From HGM04593 sp045613945 (GTDB lineage Bacteria; Bacteroidota; Bacteroidia; Bacteroidales; Bacteroidaceae), in NCBI GenBank assembly GCA_045613945.1, contig JAZLBZ010000086.1, positions 47,571 to 111,570 of the forward strand: DNA of 64,000 bases, given 5' to 3'. Below the pieces are notes generated by a model. It saw only the letters and a list, made by a program, of their open reading frames with translations, was not told where the DNA came from and did no database searches. Position 1 is the stretch's first letter; each line of letters opens with the position of its first letter. The translations under genes and the position numbers were made by a program. Shown here in pieces: positions 8,593 to 19,700 of this stretch.

Positions 8593-11229
8593 CTACTCGC
8601 CAAGTTGCTTTATCACCTTCACCAACTGCTCGCCAAGACCAATTGAATATCCCTGTGAAACAAAGACCACACGGTTGAATGTATCGGCAACAAGAATCAA
8701 CGGACGATTAGGGTTCTGCAACTTCATGTTCGCTACAATCTCGTTGTATATCTTGTCATTGATATCCGTGCCCCACACCACTGTCGTTGGGAGATCGGGG
8801 AAGTCATTCACAAAGCGGCCCGCCTCGTCCTTGTCGCGGAAAAGGAGCACCATCTTCTGTCCCCACTTCTCAAATTCGTTCTTGTAAGGCATCACATCGC
8901 GCAGGAAGTGGTTGGTTGGTTCACTGCCCGGAGCAATGACTGCAATGACGTAATAACCACGACCGGTTGAGGAGAGCAACGAGCGTTCGCGCTCCTCGGC
9001 AAGGTCATAGAAGAGGTTCTCGCTGTTGAAATCGCCAATTACCTGCAACTGCTCGCTGCTCTCGCGCTGTACAAAACCAATATTGCACTCCTTGCCTGCC
9101 TCTATTGCAAAGAATGTGAGATGCGCAAGCACGCTGCCATCGGCCATGCGTGTGCCGGTCATCATAAAGTAGTCGCCGGCATCAAGCGCTGCACCATCCT
9201 TGAGCAGGCTCTCCCATGTCACGCCCTCCTCGGGATAGCCAAGCAACTGCAAGCGTCCGTCGACAATCCTTGAGATTGAGAAGTGTGAATAGTAACGTGG
9301 GTTATCAATGAAACGTGTGGGAGTGAACGACGCTTTCAATGTTCCCTGCGGAGCATTCCTGCGCTCTGTGGCAACGACGTCAAAGTCAACATCTACCCAC
9401 TTGTAGTTCTCAAGGTACTGTGTCTTGCCGGTCACCTCGTCAATGCGTGCCGGGATACCCATTGCACGTGCTCCCGAGACAAAGAAGATGTCGCGTGAGT
9501 GAGGGTCGGCAACGCGCATGTTCCACACGCCGCGTGGCGACATGCAGAGCGAAAGCGGGTTCCAAGCCGCATCGACATTGATGCTGTCGCGGCACCACTT
9601 GACCCAACGCTGCGGGTCACCTGCGAAATAGTGTTTCTGCGCGGCATCGAAATGGCGCTTGAAGAAGCCCTTGTAGGGGGTGAGCATCTCATTGCTCACG
9701 CGCGGGCAGAGAATGTACTTGCGGAAATCATCGTCATAGGCACCATTGCGCACAGTGTGCCTCATGTGGTCATGCAGCACCCACATATTGACATCGCGCA
9801 AGTCCTTCTCGGACATGCTCAGGAGAAGATAGTAGGCAAGTTCGCGCTCCTCTCGCGGAGTCTTGGAGAGAAACTTCATTATTGTCTTGTAGTTGCCGCG
9901 CGACTTAATGAGCAACTGAGCAACCACCTTTTCGTGGCCAAAGCAGTACTCCAGTTTCTGCGCAAAGGCAAGGGCCTCATCGGGGGTGATGAAGGTTGAC
10001 ACATAGGCATTGCGCAAGGAGTCCTCGTGGGCAAAGCGGCGCGCATTCTCTGCCGCCTGTGCATCGCTCACATAAGGCACTGTATTGCGCTCACGCGGGG
10101 GCACTATGTTCATCTCCAGCGTTGCGGTGTAGCCAGGCGCCTTGTCCACAACCAGCCTTACATTCTTGTCCTTGCCGGCAGTGAACTTCACAAAGCCAAA
10201 CTTGCCGCCTGCCGAGGCCCAGGCTACCATATCGCCCAGTCCCGACGTAATTGAGGTACGTCCCTTGTCATCGGTATCCTTTGCAGCGGCAGTGAAAAAC
10301 TCTGCATAGTTGAATATCTTGAACTCCACATGGGCTTTCAGTGGAGCGCCATTCTCATCAACAACATTTATTTTTGTTGTAACAACGGGAGCGTAGTTGG
10401 CTGTCACATTGATTTCGGTGTAACAGGGTGTTACGCTAAGTACCTCCTCGGGGCCGTCATAACGGCCAAAGACATTGGTGTGCATGAGCATTCCGCGTGA
10501 TGCAGGCGCATTGAACCAGGCAAGGTCAAGCACAGGCTCGGGCTCGCACGCTCCCAGAAAGTGCCACTCGCCATCGACCCAAGCCTCGACCCAAGCGTGG
10601 TTGTTGTCTGTATGCGCCCAACGGGGTGTGTATACCTGGCGCGCCGGAATACCTACTGCACGCAGGGCAGCAACAGTGAATGTCGACTCCTCGCCACAAC
10701 GGCCATATGCTGTGCGCACTGTTGCCAAAGGAGAACTTGTACGTATGTCGCTAGGGGTATATGTAACCTTTTCGTGACACCAATGGTTCACCTCGAGCAC
10801 CGCCTCACGCATTGTAAGATCCTGCACCCTCTCGCGCAACTCGTTATAGAAGACGGCACGACTGCTGTCCATATTCTCGTTGTTAACCCTCACAGGCAGC
10901 ACAAAGTGCATGAACTCCCTTACCGGAACCTGCTTGCCCCAGGGCATCTCAGCACGCGCCTTCAGGGCATAGTCCACGTTCTGCAAATGGAACTCGCCCC
11001 TGTAGTCGGCAATATCAGTAATGGGCATGTAGGCATAGAGGAACTGCATGGCCTGCAGCCTGCTGCCCGAAAGGGTCTCAAAAATTCTAAAATAACCTTC
11101 GTCGGCAACCAGAGCACGGCGTGCCTTGAAATCTTTTGCAATCCTGCCATTGCGGTCAAGGTTTTCACGAGCTGACAGCGACATCACAAAAAACATCGCT
11201 GCCAAGAGAATCATTATATATCTTTTCAT
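8593..11229 (-). CDS. Secreted transglutaminase-like protein with C-terminal thioredoxin-like region
   Basis: I place the start at the ATG at 11229 because MKRYIMILLAAMFFVMSLSA is a clean signal peptide; an earlier in-frame ATG at 11316 would add 29 residues with no leader character. The protein is then 878 residues. The transglutaminase-core motif is clear: Cys178 in YGRCGEEST and His211 in NNHAWVEAWV. The third catalytic position, usually Asp after a W-x-x-x strand, reads WHFLGACEPE, so it is absent or replaced by a nearby acid. A beta-rich middle follows. The last ~120 residues (KMVLLFRDKDEAG onward) resemble a thioredoxin-like fold without a CxxC. It may act on periplasmic or surface peptides; function unknown. 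Confidence 0.82.
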   Translation of the reverse strand: MKRYIMILLAAMFFVMSLSARENLDRNGRIAKDFKARRALVADEGYFRIFETLSGSRLQAMQFLYAYMPITDIADYRGEFHLQNVDYALKARAEMPWGKQVPVREFMHFVLPVRVNNENMDSSRAVFYNELRERVQDLTMREAVLEVNHWCHEKVTYTPSDIRTSSPLATVRTAYGRCGEESTFTVAALRAVGIPARQVYTPRWAHTDNNHAWVEAWVDGEWHFLGACEPEPVLDLAWFNAPASRGMLMHTNVFGRYDGPEEVLSVTPCYTEINVTANYAPVVTTKINVVDENGAPLKAHVEFKIFNYAEFFTAAAKDTDDKGRTSITSGLGDMVAWASAGGKFGFVKFTAGKDKNVRLVVDKAPGYTATLEMNIVPPRERNTVPYVSDAQAAENARRFAHEDSLRNAYVSTFITPDEALAFAQKLEYCFGHEKVVAQLLIKSRGNYKTIMKFLSKTPREERELAYYLLLSMSEKDLRDVNMWVLHDHMRHTVRNGAYDDDFRKYILCPRVSNEMLTPYKGFFKRHFDAAQKHYFAGDPQRWVKWCRDSINVDAAWNPLSLCMSPRGVWNMRVADPHSRDIFFVSGARAMGIPARIDEVTGKTQYLENYKWVDVDFDVVATERRNAPQGTLKASFTPTRFIDNPRYYSHFSISRIVDGRLQLLGYPEEGVTWESLLKDGAALDAGDYFMMTGTRMADGSVLAHLTFFAIEAGKECNIGFVQRESSEQLQVIGDFNSENLFYDLAEERERSLLSSTGRGYYVIAVIAPGSEPTNHFLRDVMPYKNEFEKWGQKMVLLFRDKDEAGRFVNDFPDLPTTVVWGTDINDKIYNEIVANMKLQNPNRPLILVADTFNRVVFVSQGYSIGLGEQLVKVIKQLGE

Positions 11230-11355
11230 AGCAAATTGTTTTCTAATGGTGTAAAGATAGGCATTATTGGCAACAAAAGAGGCAAATAATAAGGATTTAT
11301 TGACACAACACCCCACTTTTTGGCATCAAGCGCACCTTCAATAACGGTTTTTTAC

Positions 11356-11363
11356 TATTTTTG
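11356..11363 (+). promoter_or_regulatory. -7 box of the ABC transporter gene
   Basis: TATTTTTG, a perfect TAnnTTTG match 58 bases before the GTG start. The -33 element is not evident. Confidence 0.4.
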
Positions 11364-11420
11364 CAGTAGTTACGCCGCATGGCGGGAGTAGAGACTACAC
11401 ATAACGTAACTTTTTGAAAA

Positions 11421-13082
11421 GTGGGTACAGACAAGGAAAACATATCGATTAAAAGGCTGATTCTATGGCTTTGGCAGAACTCCAAAGGCACACGCAGACA
11501 GGCCTTTACCAACACTGCCATCGGGCTGCTTGATGTGGTGTGCCAGTTGCTGTGGGTACTTGCCTGCAAGCACGCCATTGACATTGCCACATCCACAAAA
11601 GAGGGTTCGCTGATGATAACAGGCATTGTCATTGCTACGCTGATGCTGGTGCAGATTGCATCGCGTGCCATGAGCCGCTGGATACACGCAGTCACCGGCA
11701 ACAAGGTGCGCAACAGAATGCGCCGCGAGGTCTTTGCCCGCCTGCTGCGCTGCGACTGGTTGCACCTGCAGAAACACCACACCGGTGACCTCATAAACAG
11801 GCTCGAGGGGGATGTCTCAAGCATTACCACACTGATGACCGAAGTTATACCGGCTGCAGTTGTTGCAGCGGCACAGTTGCTCGCCTCGTTCGCCCTCCTG
11901 TTTGTGATGAGCCCATTACTTGCAGTTGCAATATTCATAACACTGCCCATCTGCCTGGTTGTCAGCCGCGTATACGTAAAGAAAATGCGCAGGCTCAACC
12001 GCGATGTACGCGACAGCGACAGCCGCATACAGTCGGTGCTGCAGGAGAGCCTTCAGCACAAGGAACTCATCAAATCACTTGAGCAGAACGACTCGACCGA
12101 GGAGCAACTCACAGCCCTGCAGAACCGCTTGCAGGGCCAGGTTGCCAGCCGCACAAGATTCTCGCTTGGCGCATACTCGTTCATACAGTTGGGCTTTGCT
12201 GCGGGATATGTGATTGCATTCATGTGGGGAGTGGACAGCCTGCGCGACGGAGTAATCACATACGGAACAATGGCTGCCTATCTGCAACTGGTAGGCCTCA
12301 TACAGCGCCCTACAATGGACCTGAGCCGTTACATTCCGGGCATCGTGTCATCACTCACTGCTGCCGAGCGACTCTATGAACTTGAGGATATACCCATTGA
12401 GCGCCAGGGCGATGCCATAATGCTTGACGGCACTGCCGGCGTGCGCTTCAACAACGTCACATTCCGTTACGAGGAGGAGAAACGCAACATCCTTGACAGG
12501 TTTACTTTCGACTTCCCGCCCAACAGTTGCACAGCCATAGTGGGTGAGACCGGAGCGGGCAAGACAACACTCATCAGGCTTCTCATAGCACTTATCAACC
12601 CACAGGGCGGCAGCATTGAACTCTACAATAGCAAGGAGAAGCACGAGTCGTCAACGCTCACGCGCCGCAACTTTGTATACATACCGCAGGGCAACAGCCT
12701 TGTCAGCGGCACCATTAGGGAGAACCTGCTTATGGGCAACCCCGCTGCCACCGAGGAGGAGATGAAACATGCGCTGCACATAGCCTGTGCCGAATATGTA
12801 CACGAACTGCCCGACGGCATTGACAGCGCGATAACAGAGCGTGGCGGCGGCCTTAGCGAAGGACAGGCACAGCGCATTGCCGTTGCAAGGTCAATACTGC
12901 GTCCGGGTAGCATACTCATACTCGACGAGGTGACATCGGCACTCGATGAGGCAACCGAGAAGGAGATGCTAAGGCGACTAACGCAAAGCCAGATTGGAAA
13001 GACACTTATATTTGTGACACACAGGCCGGCAGTAATAGATTATTGCACACAGGTGCTAAGGATTGAAAAACCGGCGAAATAA
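11421..13082 (+). CDS. ABC transporter, fused permease and ATPase (MsbA/exporter type)
   Basis: A 553-residue half-transporter. Residues ~1-320 form a six-helix type-1 exporter domain; residues ~340-553 form the ATPase with Walker A GETGAGKT (375-382), signature LSEGQ (478-482), Walker B ILILDE and the switch His in VTHRP. The GTG at 11421 is the only plausible start: an in-frame TGA lies six bases upstream and the next in-frame ATG would delete the first helices. Substrate is unknown; lipid, peptide or drug export are all possible. It is transcribed away from the transglutaminase gene and ends at an intrinsic terminator, so it is probably monocistronic. Confidence 0.9.
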   Translation: MGTDKENISIKRLILWLWQNSKGTRRQAFTNTAIGLLDVVCQLLWVLACKHAIDIATSTKEGSLMITGIVIATLMLVQIASRAMSRWIHAVTGNKVRNRMRREVFARLLRCDWLHLQKHHTGDLINRLEGDVSSITTLMTEVIPAAVVAAAQLLASFALLFVMSPLLAVAIFITLPICLVVSRVYVKKMRRLNRDVRDSDSRIQSVLQESLQHKELIKSLEQNDSTEEQLTALQNRLQGQVASRTRFSLGAYSFIQLGFAAGYVIAFMWGVDSLRDGVITYGTMAAYLQLVGLIQRPTMDLSRYIPGIVSSLTAAERLYELEDIPIERQGDAIMLDGTAGVRFNNVTFRYEEEKRNILDRFTFDFPPNSCTAIVGETGAGKTTLIRLLIALINPQGGSIELYNSKEKHESSTLTRRNFVYIPQGNSLVSGTIRENLLMGNPAATEEEMKHALHIACAEYVHELPDGIDSAITERGGGLSEGQAQRIAVARSILRPGSILILDEVTSALDEATEKEMLRRLTQSQIGKTLIFVTHRPAVIDYCTQVLRIEKPAK

Positions 13083-13087
13083 AGGCG

Positions 13088-13118
13088 AACACCCTGAATC
13101 GGGGTGTTTTTGCTTTTT
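13088..13118 (+). terminator. Intrinsic terminator after the ABC transporter
   Basis: AACACCC at 13088-13094 pairs with GGGTGTT at 13102-13108, followed by a T-rich run to 13118. It starts six bases after the stop codon. Confidence 0.75.
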
Positions 13119-13184
13119 TAGTAAAGCGACGCAATAAACTGCATTTTTTCACGTTTAACAATAGATTTATAAAATATAAAGGCT

Positions 13185-13778
13185 ATGATTGAATACTTGA
13201 GAGGTGAACTCGCTGAACTGACACCGGCAACAGCAATCATCGAATGCTGCGGCGTGGGATACGAGACAAGCATCACCCTAAATACATACAGCGCACTGCA
13301 GAACAAGAAGGAAGTCAAGGTGTATATCTATGAAGTAATCCGCGAGGACACTCACCAACTCTTTGCTTTCAGCAACAAGCAGGAGCGCGAACTGTTCCTG
13401 CTGCTCATCTCTGTATCGGGCATTGGCGGCAACACTGCACGCACCATTCTCTCAGCCTTCACAGTGAACGAACTGTGCGAGGCAATCTTCACCGGCAACG
13501 AGGCTGCCATAAAGAGCGTGAAAGGCATTGGCCTAAAGACCGCGCAGCGCATAATCATAGACCTCAAGGACAAGATAAAAGGCATTGGTAGCATAGCACC
13601 TACAGCATCAGCAGCCGCAGTTACCCCCAACAACGATGTCATTGATGGCGCAGTATCGGCACTCATCATGCTTGGTTTCCCGGCGGCAGCAACCAACAAG
13701 GTTGTACAGGCCATCATAAAGAGCGAGCCGGCAGCCACCGTAGAACAGGTCATCAAGCTTGCCTTGAAACAACTTTAA
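13185..13778 (+). CDS. ruvA: Holliday junction branch migration protein RuvA
   Basis: DNA-binding subunit of the RuvAB branch migration complex. It has 197 residues, the usual length. The N-terminal OB fold starts MIEYLRGELAEL and includes the IIECCGVGYE strand. Two helix-hairpin-helix motifs are visible as VSGIGGNTARTIL and VKGIGLKTAQRII, and the C-terminal RuvB-binding three-helix domain (ISALIMLGFPAAA) is present. sprA follows after 18 bases. From memory, the ruvA-sprA order is also found in Flavobacterium johnsoniae and Porphyromonas gingivalis, so this is an old Bacteroidota arrangement and the two genes are likely co-transcribed. Confidence 0.96.
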   Translation: MIEYLRGELAELTPATAIIECCGVGYETSITLNTYSALQNKKEVKVYIYEVIREDTHQLFAFSNKQERELFLLLISVSGIGGNTARTILSAFTVNELCEAIFTGNEAAIKSVKGIGLKTAQRIIIDLKDKIKGIGSIAPTASAAAVTPNNDVIDGAVSALIMLGFPAAATNKVVQAIIKSEPAATVEQVIKLALKQL

Positions 13779-13796
13779 AGCAACTGACTGACGACA

Positions 13797-16700
13797 ATGG
13801 GCAAGCGCACGTTTGTATTACTGACCCTGCTTTTCGCGACAATGACAATTCTCGCGCAGGGCAGCGTGCGCAGTGACTCCATACGCAAATCCATCAGAGG
13901 GCGCAACAAGGCAGCCGGCAGCACAGAGACCGTTCAGGACACAGTGAACGCACGTTTCCCAATCTCTGAGATTACCCCCACCACAATCGACGACTTACAG
14001 AAACGCCCGCTCGACCTCAAGAAACCGGCAAACATTGTCACAGACACCATCTACAACGAGGCTGACAGCACCTACCTCCTGAGCACCCGTCTTGGAGACA
14101 GCATGCTCTCTGCGCCAATCCTGCTCACCCCATCAGAGTATGCCAAGTGGCAGGAGAGGAACTCCATGAACCGTTTCTTCAGGAAAAAGAACTACGAGGC
14201 GTGGGAAAACTTGCAAAAGAAAGACAAGTTCGATTTCACCGATATGCACTTTGACCTGGGACCGGCCGAGAAGATTTTCGGCCCCGGAGGAGTACGTGTA
14301 AAGACACAGGGTAATGCCGAACTGAAGATCGGATACTCAATACAGACTATTGACAACCCTGCACTGCCCTCCCGCAGCAGGGTTACAAACAGCTTTGACT
14401 TCGACGAGAAGATAAACCTCAACGTGCGTGGCAGCGTAGGCGACAAGATGAACATGGATTTCAACTACAACACCGAGGCCACATTCAGCTACGACGCCAA
14501 GAAAATCAACCTCAAGTACGATGGCAAGGAGGATGAGATTATCAAACTGGTAGAGGCCGGAAACGTATCGTTCCCCACCAACTCCAGCCTCATCAGGGGA
14601 GCATCGTCGCTCTTTGGTATAAGAACCGACCTGCAGTTCGGCAGGCTCTTGCTGCAGACCGTCATCTCGCAAAAGACATCAAACAGCACTGTCGTAAACT
14701 CTAAAGGCGGCACACAGCTCACTACATTCGAGATTGAAATAACCAACTACGACGAGAACAAGCACTTCTTCCTTGCCCACTATTTCCGCGACAACTATGA
14801 CCGTTCCATGTCCCAGTTGCCAACAATATTGTCGGGCATAGACATCAGCCGCATCGAGGTGTGGGTTACCAACAAGACAAGTGACTACAGCAACCCACGT
14901 AATATTGTCGCCTTTACCGATATTGCCGAGAACCACCACATAAGCAACCCCCAATGGATCGCAAATGGCAGCAATGCAATACCGCACAACAATGCAAACA
15001 GCCTGTACAATGAGATGAACACCACATACTCTGGCATACGCGACATTGACCAGGCAAACAACATTCTGGGCAGCATTGATGGGATAAATGGCGGCGCCGA
15101 CTATGAGAAACTTTCTAACGCCAGGCTGCTGTCATCGTCCGAATATACCCTCAACAGGGAACTTGGATACATCTCATTGAAAACCCCTTTGAGAGCCGAC
15201 GAAGTTCTTGCTGTGGCATATGAATACACCTATGGCGGACAGACATACCAGGTCGGTGAGTTCTCAAGCGACGTTAAGGAATCAAAGAGCACCCTTTATT
15301 TGAAACTCATCAAGCCCAACGCCTGCTCCCCCGAGAACGGCTGCTGGGACCTCATGATGAAGAACGTCTACTCGCTTGGTACACGCAATCTGCAAAGCAC
15401 AGACTTCAAACTCGACATCTACTATGCAAGCGACAGTCTGGGTACAAACATCACCTATCTGCCCGAGAATGAACTAAAGGGAAAGACTCTGCTGCAGATG
15501 CTCGGACTAGACAGGCTCGACAGCAACAACAGCAAGGAGAACCCCAACGGCGTCTTCGACTACATACAGGGCTACACAGTCGACGCATCATCGGGACGAA
15601 TATTCTTCCCGTCAGTAGAGCCATTCGGCAGTTACCTTGAGAAGAAGATAGAGAACAGCGAGATTGCCAAGAGATATGTATTCCACGAACTCTACAACTC
15701 TACCAAGACCGTTGCAAAGCAGATTGCCGAGAAGGACAAATTCTACCTGATTGGTGAGTACACCGGTAGTGCTGCAAATGTAATACAAACGGGGTCTACA
15801 AACATACCACGCGGCTCGGTTGTGGTGACAGCGGGTGGCGTGACACTTGTGGAGAACAGCGACTACCAGGTCGACTACTCATCGGGAACAGTAACAATCC
15901 TTAACCAGAACATCATCGACGCCGGCACAAACGTGCAGGTGTCGCTCGAGAGCAACACGCTGTTCAACATGCAGCGCAAGACGGTGCTCGGCCTTAACTG
16001 GAAGTACGACTTCTCGGACGACTTCAAGTTCGGCGGTACGCTCATGTCACTCTCCGAGAAACCGCTGACATCAAAGGTCGACATGGGTTCGGAGCCGCTC
16101 AACAACTTCCTTTGGGGATTCAACATGTCGTGGAAGAAACAGAGCCAGTGGCTGACAAACATAATCGACTGGCTGCCGCTAATCAGCTGCACCGAGCCAT
16201 CGTCAATCAGTTTCTCGGCAGAATTTGCAAGGCTCGAGGCCGGCACATCAAAGGAGGTACAGAGCGAGGCATCATACATTGACGATTTTGAGAATACAGA
16301 GAACGGCATTGACATCTCATCACCATCGCAGTGGATGCTCTCTTCACTGCCTCATGGCATGCAGTACAGCGAACGAACCAACGACATACACACAGGTTTC
16401 AACCGCGCACGCATCAGTTGGTACGTTATTGACCCGCTCTTCACCCGCCGCAGTTCGTCACTGACACCGGCACACATAAAGAGCGACATGGACCAACTCT
16501 CCAACCACTATGTACGTGAAGTGTATGAGCGTGAACTCTACCCCAACAAGGAGTCGACCTATGGCGAGTCATCGACCATCTCGCTGCTCAATGTCACATA
16601 CTACCCCAATGAACGAGGCCCATACAACCTTGACACCGATGTTGACTTTGAGGGAAAACTCAACAACCCTGCGAAACGCTGGGGCGGTATCACCCGCCAA

Positions 16701-19700
16701 CTGACAACCACCGATTTTGAGAGTGCCAACATACAATATATCGAGTTCTGGCTGCTCGACCCATTCATCTATGACCAGAGCGGCGTGGGCGGCGACCTCT
16801 ACTTTAACCTGGGCGAGGTATCGGAGGATATTCTCAAGGACAGCAAGAAGTTCTACGAGAATGGCTTGCCGTCGAGCAGCAACCAATATGAGTATGAGGA
16901 GACAGTATGGGGACGCGTGCCCACAAACACCAGCCTTGTATATGCCTTTGACAACAACTCAGAGAGCCGCGACCAGCAGGACACCGGCCTAAACGGCCTG
17001 AGCAGTGCCGACGAGGCCAAGCACCCCACATACAAGGCCTACCTTGAGGCCCTGCAGGGACGTGTGCGCCAGGAGGTCTACGACAGCATCGCTGCCGACC
17101 CTGCAGGTGACCGCTACCACTACTTCCGAGGCAGTGACTACGATGCGGCACAGCGCAGCATCATTGAGCGCTACAAGTATTTCAACAACACCGAGGGCAA
17201 CTCCCCAAGCAACTCCGAGAGTGAGTACAGTAGCGCTGCGAAGACAACGCCCGATGTAGAGGATGCGAACCAGGACTTCACGATGGATGAGTATGAGAGT
17301 TTCTTCCAGTACAAAATCTCGCTGAGCCCCGAGGAGATGCAGGTTGGCCGCAACTACATCACCGACAAGCGCACAGTGACATCCAAACTGCGCAACGGCA
17401 ATACCGAGAGCGTAGACTGGTACAAGTTCCGCATCCCCATCGATGAGTACGAGAAGACTGTGGGCTCAATCAGGGACTTCACCTCAATACGTTTCATACG
17501 TATGTACATGACCAACTTCCAGAAGCCCGTGACACTGCGCTTTGCCACTATGAGACTTGTACGTGGCGACTGGAGGCCATACCTGCAGCCCATTGCATCA
17601 AAGAACAACACTGCACCCACTGTCTCGGGCGAGTTCACCACATCGGCAGTGAGCATTGAAGAGCACGGAGACCGCAAGCCGGTAAACTACGTGCTCCCCC
17701 CCGGCGTGACACGTATCATCGACCCCAGCCAGCCACAGTTGCGCCAGGATAACGAGCAGGCACTTGCGCTCAATGTCAACAACCTGGGCAGCAAGGAGAG
17801 CCGCGCTGTATACAAGAAAAGCAATCTCGATATAAGACAATATGAGAGAATACAGCTCTTCATACACGCCGAGGCTCCCGAGATTGACGCTACACACCTC
17901 AAGAACAACGACTTGTCACTCTTTGTGCGCCTGGGTTCGGACTACAAGAGCAACTACTACGAATATGAGGTGCCGCTGACCATCACCCCTCATGGTTCAT
18001 ACGACGGTAACAGCACAGCAGCAGCAACCATCGTGTGGCCACAGGAGAACATGATCGACATTCCGCTCAGCAAACTCTCCGACATCAAGATACGCCGCAA
18101 CACGCTGCGCAACAGCAATGCCGAGGGTGTCACAAACACAACCATCTACAGCGAGTATGACAGCGACATGCCCAAGAACAGGATAAGCGTCATCGGCAGC
18201 CCATCGCTTGGACAGGTCAAGGTGATGATGATTGGCGTACGTAACAACAGTTCGGGCAACAAGTCGGCTATCGTGTGGGTGAACGAGATGCGCCTCACCG
18301 GTTTCAACAACAAGAGCGGCTGGGCGGCACAGGGCAACCTGAACCTCAAGTTCAGCGACCTGGGCTCGTTCGCTGCACAGGGCAAGATTGAGACTGCCGG
18401 TTTCGGCGGATTGGAGGAGAAACTCGCATCGCGACGTACCGACGACCACTATCGCTATTCACTCACCGGAACTATGGACCTGGGGCGCCTGCTGCCACGC
18501 TCGTTCAAGGTGAGCGTACCCACCTACTACTCATTCACGGAGGAGGTGACATCGCCGCTGTACAGCCCATTCGACACCGACCTCGACTTTGACGACGTGC
18601 TTGACACATACGATGATGCCGGCAAGGACTCACTGAAAAACGTAGCCGAGGTACACTCTGTCATGCGCAACTTCAGTGTGAGCAATGCCAAAGTCAACAT
18701 ATCGAGCAAGACACCGATGCCTTATGACCCTGCCAACCTGAGTTTCAGTTTCTCACACGCAGCGACAAACAACAGCGGCAGCACCATCAGTTGGGAGAAC
18801 CGCATAAATTGGAAGGCGTCGCTCAGTTACAACTACTCAAGCCCCATAAAGACCTGGAAACCGTTCGGCAAGATCAAGAACAAGTCAAAGTGGCTCAAGA
18901 TATTCAAGGAGTGGGGCGTGAACCCATTGCCACAGTCATTGGCACTAAACACCGACATGACACGCGCATATCACGAGTTGCAGCGCCTCGACCTGCAGTC
19001 AATGGGCGGCAACAGCGAAATACCTTTGACCTTCTCGCAGCAATTCAACTGGAACCGCTCAATGGCAATCAAGTGGGACCCGACAACAAACCTCAGGATG
19101 AACCTGAATACCGGCACCAATGCCGAGGTTGAAGAGCCATTCCTCCCTGTAAACAAGGAGCGATACCCCACAGAATATGCAGTATGGAAGGATTCGGTAA
19201 AGCATAGCCTGCTGAGATTCGGCGAGCCGCTCAGTTACCAGCAAAGTTTCACCGCATCATACACACTGCCGCTCAACAAGTTCCCGCTCTTTGAGTGGCT
19301 CACCGCCGATGCAAGTTACTCGGGCACATATAACTGGATGCGCGGCAACAGCGTCGCGGGAGTGAATGTGGGCAATAACATTGCCAACAAGCGCAACATA
19401 ACCCTCAAGACATCAATGAACTTTGAGAAACTATACAACCTCATACCATATCTTGAGGAGACCAACAAGCGCTTTGCCGGCGGCAACAAGAAGCAGAAGT
19501 CATCCAAGAGCCGCAAGCCAAAGGTTGAGAAGGCAAAGCCGTTCACAAAGGAGGTGCGCCTGAGCACCGACACCACGACTACCCTGACGCACAACCTCAA
19601 GAACAAGAAACTTGAAGTCATTGCACGCACAAAGAAGGGCGAAGCATACAAACTCAAATACAAGGTCCTTGACGAGAACAAGATTCTCATCAAGAACCAG

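Noticed and set aside
11229..11316. Upstream ATG at 11316 as the start of the transglutaminase-like gene
   Set aside because: It would put 29 unrelated residues before a textbook signal peptide beginning at 11229.
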